Origin: DASQDT01 sp036380435
Lineage (GTDB): Bacteria; Acidobacteriota; Blastocatellia; Pyrinomonadales; Pyrinomonadaceae
DNA length: 23,098 nucleotides
Assembly (NCBI GenBank): GCA_036380435.1
Contig: DASVES010000345.1
Location: forward strand, 1 to 23,098
Direction of reading: 5' to 3'
This document shows, piece after piece, positions 1 to 8,961 of this stretch. The notes below the pieces were generated by a model, which made no database searches, was not told the DNA's origin, and was given only the letters and a program-made list of their open reading frames with translations. Positions within the stretch are counted from its first letter, which is position 1, and each line of letters opens with the position of its first letter. The position numbers were made by a program, and so were the translations under genes.

Positions 1-2
1 AA

Positions 3-26
3 GTACCAGAGCCAATGGGGAAGTAA
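3..26 (+). CDS. 3' end of an upstream ORF (partial)
   Basis: One frame is open from the window edge to a TAA at 24-26 and would encode a tail of V-P-E-P-M-G-K. The stop shares its last A with the ATG of the VWA gene (TAATG), the overlap usual between translationally coupled genes. VWA proteins of this type are often paired with a MoxR- or ChlI-like AAA+ ATPase, so such a gene is my guess for the upstream partner. Only seven codons are visible, so this rests on the overlap alone. Confidence 0.35.
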   Translation, partial: VPEPMGK

Positions 27-1360
27 TGAAGTTTATCCGTTATTCCAAATTCCACGGCTTCGACGTGTCGGGCGTCAACCTCGGCGACCTGATGGAGGGC
101 TTGCAGGACTCGCTGCTCGACTCCGGGTTCGACGACGACTACTACTGGACGCGCAACCGGCGCGACCCCGACACGTCGCTCGACGCGCTGCGGCAAGCTC
201 TTTTGCAGGCGCTCATGGAGATGGGCGAAATCTCCCGGCGCGACGTGGAGCAGATGCTCGCCGACAACGACGGGCAGTTTCGCGGCTCGCAGCTCGAAGA
301 GTTGCTCAACCAGTTGATCGAGCGCCTCGTCGAAGAGGGCTATCTGAAGCTGCGCGAGGAGACGCTCGCGGAGCGGATGCGGCGGCAGGGTCAGGCGGGG
401 CCGGGCGAGGTGGGCGAGCCTCTGCCTAAGAACGTGAAGTTTGAAGTGACCGAGAAGGGGTTAGATTTTCTCGGCTACAAGACGCTCCGAAACCTTCTGG
501 GGAGCCTCGGCAAGTCGTCCGTCGGCCGACACGACACGCCGGAGCTGGCGACGGGCGTGGAGGCCGCCGCCGGGCCGAAGCCCTACGAGTTCGGCGACAC
601 CGTCAACCTCGACGTGAACACCACGCTCCTGTCAGCCATCCGGCGCGAGGGTCTGGGTGTGCCGCTCAACCTCGAATACTCAGACCTCCACGTCCAACAA
701 TGCGACTACCAATCGTCGTGCGCCACCGTCGTCATGCTCGACTGCTCGCACTCGATGATTCTCTACGGCGAGGATCGCTTCACGCCCGCCAAGAAGGTCG
801 CGCTCGCCTTGGCGCATCTCATCCGCACGCAGTACCCCGGCGACTCGCTCAAGGTCGTCCTCTTCCACGACGACGCCGAGGAGCTGCCGCTCGCGCGTCT
901 GGCCTCCACACAGGTCGGCCCGCATCACACGAACACGGCCGAGGGCCTCAAGCTCGCGCGCCGTCTCCTCCAGGCGCAACGCAAGGAGATGAAGCAGATC
1001 GTCATGGTCACCGACGGCAAGCCCACCGCCTGCTTCCTCGACGACGCGCCGGCGACGGCGGCGACTGCGCGCGGCGGCGCCCGCCGCTTCGGCGAGATAC
1101 ACAAGGGGCGGCGGCTCTACAAGAACTCGATGGGCGGCGACCCCGTCGTGATGGAGGCCACCTTCCGCGAGGTGCAGGCGTGCCGCAAGGCCGGCGTGCA
1201 GGTCAACACCTTCATGCTCGCCACCGACAGCTACCTCGTCGAGTTCGTCAAACAGATGACGGCCATGACGAACGGCAAGGCCTACTTCGCCACGCCCGGC
1301 AACCTCTCCCAATTCGTGCTCATCGACTTCCTCAAGCGCAAGAAGAGCCGCGTCAAGTAG
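26..1360 (+). CDS. von Willebrand factor A domain protein (CoxE/ChlD-like)
   Basis: A 444-residue cytoplasmic protein with no signal peptide or membrane segment. The N-terminal half (about 1-150) is charged and helical. The C-terminal half is a VWA domain with a MIDAS metal site: D-C-S-H-S at 239-243 fits the DxSxS motif, and a V-T-D-G-K-P motif follows. An insertion rich in Ala, Gly and Arg sits after the V-T-D-G segment. In this family the VWA protein works with a MoxR- or magnesium-chelatase-like AAA+ ATPase as a metal-insertion or remodelling pair; the ATPase would lie upstream, off the window. A GGGGAAG ribosome-binding site and a TAATG overlap with the previous ORF support the start. 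The VWA call is firm; the client is unknown. Confidence 0.85.
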   Translation: MKFIRYSKFHGFDVSGVNLGDLMEGLQDSLLDSGFDDDYYWTRNRRDPDTSLDALRQALLQALMEMGEISRRDVEQMLADNDGQFRGSQLEELLNQLIERLVEEGYLKLREETLAERMRRQGQAGPGEVGEPLPKNVKFEVTEKGLDFLGYKTLRNLLGSLGKSSVGRHDTPELATGVEAAAGPKPYEFGDTVNLDVNTTLLSAIRREGLGVPLNLEYSDLHVQQCDYQSSCATVVMLDCSHSMILYGEDRFTPAKKVALALAHLIRTQYPGDSLKVVLFHDDAEELPLARLASTQVGPHHTNTAEGLKLARRLLQAQRKEMKQIVMVTDGKPTACFLDDAPATAATARGGARRFGEIHKGRRLYKNSMGGDPVVMEATFREVQACRKAGVQVNTFMLATDSYLVEFVKQMTAMTNGKAYFATPGNLSQFVLIDFLKRKKSRVK

Positions 1361-1439
1361 TCGCCGCATCGGCGCCGCCTGAGGGGTCCTCGGTGAAACC
1401 GCAAACGCCCTCCCCCCGCTCTCGCTGGGCTTTCCTTCA

Positions 1440-1949
1440 ATGGATACCATTTGGAAGACGATCATCTGGCAGCAATTCGGGGCCAGTATCGACATGCTCG
1501 AAAATGCCCTGCTCGCCTGTCCCGATGAGATGTGGGGCGAGCGCTCCGAGCAGCCGGAGTACTGGTATCTGATTTATCACACGCTCTTCTGGCTCGACCT
1601 TTATCTGTCCGGCTCGGTCGAAGGTTTTTCGCCGCCTGCGCCTTACACGCTTGACGAGCTGGACCCGGCGGGGGTGATGCCCGAACGCGTGTATGCGAAA
1701 GAAGAACTCCAAACTTACCTGCGGCATTGTCGCCGGAAGTGCCGGGCGACGATTGAATCGCTAACGGACGAGAAGGCGCATCAACTCTGTGTGTTCGGCC
1801 GGGGCGAGGTCAGCTTCGCGGAATTGCTTTTGTATAATATGCGTCACGTTCAGCATCACTCCGCACAGCTCAACCTGATTCTTCGGCGGAAGACCAATTC
1901 CGCGCCGGGCTGGGTTGCCAGAGCGAAGAACAGCCACGGCAGGGAGTGA
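1440..1949 (+). CDS. DinB-like putative metal-dependent enzyme
   Basis: A 169-residue protein with the pattern of DinB/YfiT four-helix bundle proteins. A first histidine (H47) lies in an aromatic helix, Y-L-I-Y-H-T-L-F-W. A late H-x-x-x-H pair (H136, H140) lies in N-M-R-H-V-Q-H-H-S-A-Q-L. Together these three His form the usual divalent metal site. Related proteins include bacillithiol or mycothiol S-transferases and many members of unknown function, so the substrate cannot be named. It starts 79 bases after the VWA gene. No convincing Shine-Dalgarno precedes the ATG; a later in-frame ATG at 1494 would remove the first helix and is less likely. Confidence 0.8.
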   Translation: MDTIWKTIIWQQFGASIDMLENALLACPDEMWGERSEQPEYWYLIYHTLFWLDLYLSGSVEGFSPPAPYTLDELDPAGVMPERVYAKEELQTYLRHCRRKCRATIESLTDEKAHQLCVFGRGEVSFAELLLYNMRHVQHHSAQLNLILRRKTNSAPGWVARAKNSHGRE

Positions 1950-1981
1950 AGGTTAGCGTAGACCTGTGGAAAGGAAGCCCG

Positions 1982-2147
1982 TTGACGAATATTTCAAAGC
2001 ATCACAACAGGGCAATTACATTACAGCGCGACCTCTTCGAGATTCCTGACGGGGTGACGTTTCTGAATTGCGCGAATCGCGCCGCATCTTTACAACGATG
2101 AATCCGACATCGAAAGGCTTTTCAGCGTGCTAAGAGAATTTGCTTGA
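1982..2147 (+). pseudogene. Class V aminotransferase remnant with internal deletion
   Basis: Two pieces of one protein family lie back to back in different frames. From a TTG at 1982, preceded by GGAAAGGA, one frame reads to F-E-I-P-D-G-V-T-F-L-N-C-A, which resembles the N-terminus of class V (cysteine-desulfurase fold) PLP aminotransferases; it stops at 2099-2101. A second frame, from about 2070 to TGA at 2145-2147, reads R-I-A-P-H-L-Y-N-D-E-S-D-I-E-R-L, the typical C-terminus of the same family. Intact members have roughly 380 residues, so about 300 codons including the PLP lysine region are missing. The join lies near GCGCGAATCGCG at 2070-2081. Confidence 0.7.
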
Positions 2148-2215
2148 AAGGCTTGTGCCGCTCATCGCGACGCCGAACAAGTCATTAGAATCGACAGATA
2201 CTTTCGGGAGGAACC

Positions 2216-3544
2216 ATGCGAGCCAAATCTATTTACTCCGGCGTCGCACTACTGGTTAGTGTCCTGTCGTGCCCGAACTTCGCCGCGGCACAAGGCGCGC
2301 CGATTGACGCGTCCGTCGCTCGTCAGTATTTCGGCGAAGCGCGGACGGCCTGTGAACAGGACGGTGGCAAGCTGTGGGGTCGGTCGCTTTGCGGCCCCAT
2401 GCTGTTTGTCGATCCGTTGACGCGCGCGGTGGTCGCAAATCAAAAGGACGCGGAGGGCCTTCTCACCGCGAAGGATGACGTGTTCGTCGGGCGTCTGTCC
2501 GACAGACAGCCCGTGGCGAATGCTTACATCACGTGGGCCGGCGTGCGGTGGACGATGATCATGTGGCCTTTTATGACCAAAGACCCTCTTCAACGAGTTA
2601 AGTTGATGATGCACGAGTCGTTTCATCGCATCCAGAACGACCTTAAATTTCCGGCGGTGGGCGGCGCGAACGACCACCTCGATACGAGGGACGGGCGTGT
2701 CTGGCTGCAACTCGAATGGAGGGCGCTGCGGCAAGCTCTGACGAGTGGGGGGGCGGCGCGGCGGCGCGCGGTCGAAGACGCACTCACGTTCCGCAAGTAC
2801 CGTCGCTCACTGTTCCCGAAGGCGGAGGCGGCCGAGCGCGAACTGGAAATGAATGAAGGCCTCGCGGAATACACGGGGTTCAAGCTGAGCGCCGCGGCCG
2901 AGCCGCAACTAATCGCCTATCTCACCAGACAGATCGAACAGGCCCCCGGCAGGCCGACTTTCGTCGGGTCTTTCGCTTACAGTTCCGGCCCCGCCTACGG
3001 GATTCTGCTGGACGCTTCCCTCCCGGACTGGCGCAAAGGTTTGACGCCGCAGGACGATCTGGGAGAACTGTTGCGGAGGGCGCACCGAATTAAGCTCCCG
3101 TCCGACCTGAAGGCGAGGGCTGAAAAACAGGCGGCCCAGTACGACGCCGCCGCGCTCAGGCTGACGGAGTCCGCGCGCGAAGCGACGCGACGAAAACTGA
3201 TTGCCGAGTATCGTATGCGCCTCGTTGACGGGCCTACCTTGCTGGCGCCGAAGACCGCCACGGGGCGCGTCGCTTTTAACTCGACCAACATCGTCCCGCT
3301 CGAAGGCGTGGGGACGGTTTATCCGACCGCGACGGTGCGCGACGAGTGGGGCGTGCTGGAGGTCTCGAACGGGGCGCTGATGGTCAGCGAGGGTGGCAGG
3401 ATTACGAAGGTGTATGTCCCTGCTCCGGCCGACCTCGACGCGCGGCCCCTGAAGGGCGACGGCTGGACGCTGGAGTTGAATTCCGGCTGGGTAGTGATTC
3501 CGGGCGAGCGCAAGGGCGATTACATTTTGAAGCGGCCCGAATAG
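2216..3544 (+). CDS. Secreted putative zinc metallopeptidase (HExxH)
   Basis: A 442-residue protein whose N-terminus looks like a Sec signal peptide: R and K, then a hydrophobic stretch, ending A-A-A-Q near residue 26. H-E-S-F-H at 133-137 fits the HExxH zinc-binding and catalytic motif. N-E-G-L-A-E-Y-T-G at 213-221 supplies a candidate third ligand glutamate, as in gluzincins. The last 120 residues or so are beta-rich and may be a separate C-terminal domain. I do not recognise the exact family. A strong GGGAGG site seven bases before the ATG fixes the start. It sits alone between a pseudogene and a convergent kinase gene and is probably transcribed by itself. Confidence 0.72.
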   Translation: MRAKSIYSGVALLVSVLSCPNFAAAQGAPIDASVARQYFGEARTACEQDGGKLWGRSLCGPMLFVDPLTRAVVANQKDAEGLLTAKDDVFVGRLSDRQPVANAYITWAGVRWTMIMWPFMTKDPLQRVKLMMHESFHRIQNDLKFPAVGGANDHLDTRDGRVWLQLEWRALRQALTSGGAARRRAVEDALTFRKYRRSLFPKAEAAERELEMNEGLAEYTGFKLSAAAEPQLIAYLTRQIEQAPGRPTFVGSFAYSSGPAYGILLDASLPDWRKGLTPQDDLGELLRRAHRIKLPSDLKARAEKQAAQYDAAALRLTESAREATRRKLIAEYRMRLVDGPTLLAPKTATGRVAFNSTNIVPLEGVGTVYPTATVRDEWGVLEVSNGALMVSEGGRITKVYVPAPADLDARPLKGDGWTLELNSGWVVIPGERKGDYILKRPE

Positions 3545-3577
3545 TAATCAGAGTTCCATTCAGAGGCGGGCGAGCGT

Positions 3578-5548
<1,971 letters not shown>

Positions 5549-5631
5549 CTTGAATTCTCTGAACCGAGATTGCGGCGTCGAGTTTATGGCCTCGCGAGGG
5601 TGGGTTGCATTCGTCCGTGAAATGGTGCGGG

Positions 5632-5714
5632 GGGAACACGGATAAGACGGATTGGACGGATCGACACGGATTTGATCCGTGCTTATCCGCCTCATCCGTT
5701 AAATCCGTGTTCCC
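5632..5714. repeat. ACGGAT-rich interspersed palindrome
   Basis: An 83-base imperfect palindrome bounded by GGGAACACGGAT (5632-5643) and ATCCGTGTTCCC (5703-5714). At its centre CACGGAT and ATCCGTG (5665-5671 and 5675-5681) face each other across a three-base loop. GATAAG (5641-5646) and CTTATC (5682-5687) pair outside them. Repeats of this kind, built from cACGGATt units, recur in several bacterial phyla. It lies between the ChrR-like gene and the kinase and supplies the end of the ChrR-like reading frame. Confidence 0.85.
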
Positions 5715-6351
5715 TCTTCCCGCCCAACACCTCGTAGTTCGCGGGCGCGACGATCAGGAGCAGCGCGCCTTCCTCCGTGGAAATCTCTTCGTGGATAGTG
5801 CCCGGCGCGGCGCAGTTGAAGTCGCCGGCGCGCAAGTGTAGGTGGCCTGCGCGCATGCCGCCTTCGACGATGAGACACTGCTCGTAGCCGAGATGACGAT
5901 GCGAGGGAATGCGCGCGCCGGGGTCGAGGCGGACGAGTCTGGTCACGGTGTCGTGCTCCCTGTCCACGAAGAGCATCTTGACGAAGACGCCGGGGTCAGG
6001 GGTCTCCTCCCACTCGCCCGCGTCGCGGCGGACGACGAGGAGGTCTGGCGCGAGCGCGAGCACGTCCGGCGCGGGCGCGCCCTCGGGCGACACTTCCGGC
6101 CGCGGTTCCTCGGCGGCGGCAGCGATGCGCGACAGGAGTTTTTCGCGCGCGCCGGCCGGCGGACGGGCGGGGGCGGAGGCGAGCGCGAACTGTGCGGCCA
6201 CGCCCTCGAAGTCGCGCAGCTCGGCGGCGCACGCCTCGCAGCCTTCGGCCAGGTGGCGCTCGAAGTCGCGGGCCTCCGCCGTCTCCAGCGCGCCGAGCGC
6301 GTAGAGGGCCGCCTGCTCCTTCAACTCTTCGTGTGCGGGCGTGTGACTCAT
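5692..6351 (-). CDS. ChrR-like zinc anti-sigma factor with cupin domain
   Basis: A 219-residue two-domain protein. Residues 1-75 form a zinc-binding anti-sigma domain with H33-x4-C38-x2-C41 and an upstream His (H7 or H3). Residues about 100-207 form a cupin barrel with H151, H153, E157 and H187. These keep the spacing of the metal ligands I recall for Rhodobacter ChrR. ChrR-family proteins hold an ECF sigma factor inactive and release it under singlet oxygen or related stress. No ECF sigma gene is adjacent in this window, which is unusual for the family. The final residues E-H-G-F-N-G and the TGA lie inside the ACGGAT repeat, so the C-terminus was changed by repeat insertion; the cupin fold itself appears complete. 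Confidence 0.82.
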   Translation of the reverse strand: MSHTPAHEELKEQAALYALGALETAEARDFERHLAEGCEACAAELRDFEGVAAQFALASAPARPPAGAREKLLSRIAAAAEEPRPEVSPEGAPAPDVLALAPDLLVVRRDAGEWEETPDPGVFVKMLFVDREHDTVTRLVRLDPGARIPSHRHLGYEQCLIVEGGMRAGHLHLRAGDFNCAAPGTIHEEISTEEGALLLIVAPANYEVLGGKREHGFNG

Positions 6352-6425
6352 TTCGAGCGGCTTCGGTCCTCTGTCGTCATGTCGGTGAGGACGCGCGGCA
6401 GAAGGCCGTAGACGAGGCGGCTCAT
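6348..6425 (-). CDS. Possible 25-codon upstream ORF overlapping the ChrR-like gene
   Basis: An ATG at 6425 opens a 25-codon frame (M-S-R-L-V-Y-G-L-L-P at its start) whose TGA overlaps the ChrR-like ATG as ATGA. An in-frame TAG lies shortly upstream, so this is not the tail of a longer gene. Its ATG lies only 15 bases after an extended -10 element. The four-base overlap and the position fit a translated leader ORF coupled to the ChrR-like gene. I recognise no motif, and chance is a fair alternative. Confidence 0.28.
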   Translation of the reverse strand: MSRLVYGLLPRVLTDMTTEDRSRSK

Positions 6426-6439
6426 CTCGTCGCGGGCGT

Positions 6440-6448
6440 ACTATAACA
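6440..6448 (-). promoter_or_regulatory. Extended -10 promoter for the ChrR-like gene
   Basis: On the minus strand this reads TGTTATAGT, an extended -10 (TGn plus TATAGT). No good -35 lies 17 bases further upstream, which is common when the TG extension is present. The predicted start of transcription is near 6433. From here to the plus-strand promoter at 6610 I see only GC-rich sequence with no supported gene. Confidence 0.4.
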
Positions 6449-6609
6449 TCAAATTCGGGCGCCGGCCGAAATGTCCCGGCGGTCGGGCGCGCGCGGCGCG
6501 GGACGCACGCCGGGAGGGAGAAAGCGGCCGCCGGCCGCCCCCGCCCTCAACTCCCGGCGCGCCCGGTTCAGACTTTGAGATTTGCTTCCACTTTCGTGGT
6601 ATTTTCCGC

Positions 6610-6637
6610 TTGCGCTTTTTCGCTTCGCCTGTATAAA
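6610..6637 (+). promoter_or_regulatory. Sigma70-type promoter for the DUF3857 gene
   Basis: TTGCGC at 6610-6615 and TATAAA at 6632-6637 are separated by 16 bases. Transcription would start near 6644, giving a leader of about 115 bases before the ATG at 6758. It diverges from the ChrR-like promoter across about 160 GC-rich bases. Confidence 0.5.
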
Positions 6638-6757
6638 ATCTCATGCGTCGCTACCTCTCGCGGGGCAAACCCGGCGCCCGACCCCGCCTCCGACAATCTT
6701 CTCCACGTCAAAGCCACGCACGAACGCGCGCGGCCTCCCCGATGAAAGGTCGATAGT

Positions 6758-8800
6758 ATGAACTACCCCCGTCCCTCGCTCCGCCTTTCGCTGTGTCTGG
6801 CGACGCTCGTCGCCGTCTTCTGCGCGCCGCCCGCGGCCCTCGCCCTCGGCGACGACTGGAGGCCCATTGAAGCGTCCGAACTCGCGCTCAAGTCGCCGGT
6901 CGTCGAGCCTGACGCCGACGCCGAAGTCCTCTTCTGGGACGTGCGTATCGACGACGATCAGGCCGACCTCGTCTTCAAGCACTACGTTCGCATCAAGGTC
7001 TTCACCGACCGCGGACGCGAGTCGCAGAGCAAGGTGGACATCCCCTACCTCACCAAGTTCGTCCAGATCAAGGACGTGGCCGGGCGCACCATCAAGGCCG
7101 ACGGCTCCATCCTCGAACTCAAGAAGAGCGACATCTTCGAGCGCGACATCGTCAAGGCCAACGGGCTGAAGCTGAAGGCCAAATCGTTTGCGATGCCGGG
7201 CATCGAGGCCGGCGCAATCATCGAGTACCGCTGGCGCGAGGTGCGGCCCGGCGCGATGGTCAGATACCAGCGCCTCCACTTCCAGCGCGACATCCCCATG
7301 CAGCGAGTCACCTATCACGTCAAGCCGCTCCAAAGCCCCTACTTCCCCTTCGCCATGCGTTACCAGCAGTTCCGCACGCAGGCGGGCAGCAAGTTTGAGA
7401 AGGAGAAGGAAGGCTTCTTCGCCTTCACGCAGACGAACGTCCCGGCCTTCCGCGAGGAGCCGCACATGCCGCCCGAGGATCAGGTGCGCTCGTGGATGCT
7501 CGTCTACTACTCGCCCGACACCAATCTCGAACCGGCGAAATATTGGAAGGACTACGGCAGGAGAGTTCACGAGTTGTTCAAGGGGCGGGTAAAGGGGGGC
7601 GACGATGTGAAGAAGGCGGCCGCCGAGATCGTCGGCGACGCCGCGACACCCGAGCAGAAGCTCGAACGCATATACGAGTTCTGCCGCACTAAAATCCAGA
7701 ACGTGAGCGACGACGCCTCGGGGATGAGCGCCGCCGAGATCGAGAAGGCCAAGGAGAACAAGTCGGCGTCAGACACCTTGAAGCGCGGCGTCGGCAACGG
7801 CGGCGACATCGACATGCTCTTCGGCGCCCTGGCCTCGGCCGTCGGCTTCGACGTGCGCGTGGCGATGGCGGCCGACCGCGGCGACATCTTCTTCGACGCG
7901 ACCTTCGCCGACGACTACTTCATCAACCCGGCCAGCATCGCCGTGCGCGTCGGCGAGGGGTGGCGCTTCTTCAATCCCGGCTACGGCTACCTGCCCTTTG
8001 GGATGCTGCGCTGGCAGGAGGAAGGGACGGCCACGCTCGTCACCGATCCGAAGGAGCCGACCTTCGTCCTCCCGCCGGTCTCGGCGCCCGAGAAGAGCCT
8101 CCAGAAGCGCATCGCCCGTCTGAAATTATCCGAGGACGGCACGCTCGAAGGCGACGTGCGTCTCGAATACACGGGCCACTACGCCGTCGAGATGAAGGAG
8201 TACAACGACGACGACTCGCCGGCCGAGCGCGAGGAGACGCTCAAGGGCCGCATCAAGTCGCGGCTGCCGGGCGCGGAAATTTCTAACATCCGCGTCGAGA
8301 ACGTCACGGACTATGCAAAGCCGTTCGCCTATCAGTTTCACGTCCGAGTGCCCGGCTACGCTCAGCGCACGGGCAAGCGTCTCTTCATCCGCCCGGCCTT
8401 CTTCCAGTTCGGCCTCGACCCGCTCTTCCCCACGAGCGCGCGCCGTCACGCGGTCTACTTCCACTACCCGTGGTCGGAGGACGACTCCGTCGAGATCGGG
8501 CTGCCCGAAGGGTTCGCCTTAGACAACGCCGAGGCGCCCACGCCCTACGGCGCCGACGCCATCAGCACCTACAAGCCGACGCTCGCCGTGACGAAGGACG
8601 GGCGCACGCTCGTCTACAAGCGCCAGTTCACCTTCAACAGCCGGACGGCCGAAGGCTCGCCGATGATCCTGCCCGCCGGCGGCTACTCGCGCGTCAAAGC
8701 CTTCTTCGACGAGATTCACAAGCAGGACTCGCACACCGTCTCGATCAAGCAGGGCGCGGCCGCCACGCCCACGGCCACGTCTGACGCCGCCAAGCCGTAG
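6758..8800 (+). CDS. Secreted DUF3857 protein with degenerate transglutaminase fold
   Basis: A 680-residue protein with a signal peptide ending near A29 and a DUF3857-type beta-rich N-terminal region (about 55-220). A transglutaminase-like region follows (about 290-420), then a further beta-rich C-terminal domain. Compared with the paralogous gene downstream, all three positions of the papain-like triad differ. The Cys of G-D-C-K-D-K-A is G348 in G-V-G-N-G-G-D-I-D. The His of F-N-H is P391 in I-N-P-A-S. The Asp of I-F-D-A-T is N406 in F-F-N-P-G. The protein is therefore probably not an enzyme and may bind or scaffold in the envelope. AAAGG upstream of the ATG supports the start. Native substrates of the family are not established. 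Confidence 0.85.
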   Translation: MNYPRPSLRLSLCLATLVAVFCAPPAALALGDDWRPIEASELALKSPVVEPDADAEVLFWDVRIDDDQADLVFKHYVRIKVFTDRGRESQSKVDIPYLTKFVQIKDVAGRTIKADGSILELKKSDIFERDIVKANGLKLKAKSFAMPGIEAGAIIEYRWREVRPGAMVRYQRLHFQRDIPMQRVTYHVKPLQSPYFPFAMRYQQFRTQAGSKFEKEKEGFFAFTQTNVPAFREEPHMPPEDQVRSWMLVYYSPDTNLEPAKYWKDYGRRVHELFKGRVKGGDDVKKAAAEIVGDAATPEQKLERIYEFCRTKIQNVSDDASGMSAAEIEKAKENKSASDTLKRGVGNGGDIDMLFGALASAVGFDVRVAMAADRGDIFFDATFADDYFINPASIAVRVGEGWRFFNPGYGYLPFGMLRWQEEGTATLVTDPKEPTFVLPPVSAPEKSLQKRIARLKLSEDGTLEGDVRLEYTGHYAVEMKEYNDDDSPAEREETLKGRIKSRLPGAEISNIRVENVTDYAKPFAYQFHVRVPGYAQRTGKRLFIRPAFFQFGLDPLFPTSARRHAVYFHYPWSEDDSVEIGLPEGFALDNAEAPTPYGADAISTYKPTLAVTKDGRTLVYKRQFTFNSRTAEGSPMILPAGGYSRVKAFFDEIHKQDSHTVSIKQGAAATPTATSDAAKP

Positions 8801-8812
8801 AAGGTTTGAGAA

Positions 8813-8928
8813 GTGATAAGTGATGAGTGATGAGTGATAAGAAGGAGCTATTAGCGATTAGCTGTTAGCTGTTTGGCTGAGAGCTAATCGCCAACAGCTA
8901 ACAGCTCTTATCACTCATCACTTATCAC
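8813..8928. repeat. GTGATAA/GTGATGA heptad palindrome, copy 1
   Basis: The left arm (8813-8841) consists of seven-base units GTGATAA and GTGATGA. The right arm (8907-8928) is its reverse complement with one unit fewer. An inner pair of arms is built from TAGCTGTTAGCTGT and its complement (about 8850-8906). The element fills the gap between the two DUF3857 genes and would form a long stem in RNA. It resembles a miniature, non-coding mobile element; no transposase lies nearby. Confidence 0.8.
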
Positions 8929-8961
8929 GTAGTCCTGGCCTTATTGCCTCGCACACGAAAG

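Noticed and set aside
5549..5695. Upstream extension of the kinase frame by 49 codons.
   Set aside because: The first part is translated ACGGAT repeat, and the extension has no family-like sequence before the membrane helix that starts just after the ATG ending at 5548.
6441..6644. A 67-codon minus-strand frame upstream of the ChrR-like gene.
   Set aside because: It is a Lys/Arg/Pro/Gly-rich translation of the GC-rich divergent promoter region, starts inside the plus-strand promoter and has no motif.
8813..8841. Regular seven-base units considered as a CRISPR or simple tandem array.
   Set aside because: The units are too short, there are no spacers, and an inverted copy lies 70 bases downstream, so it is a palindromic element.
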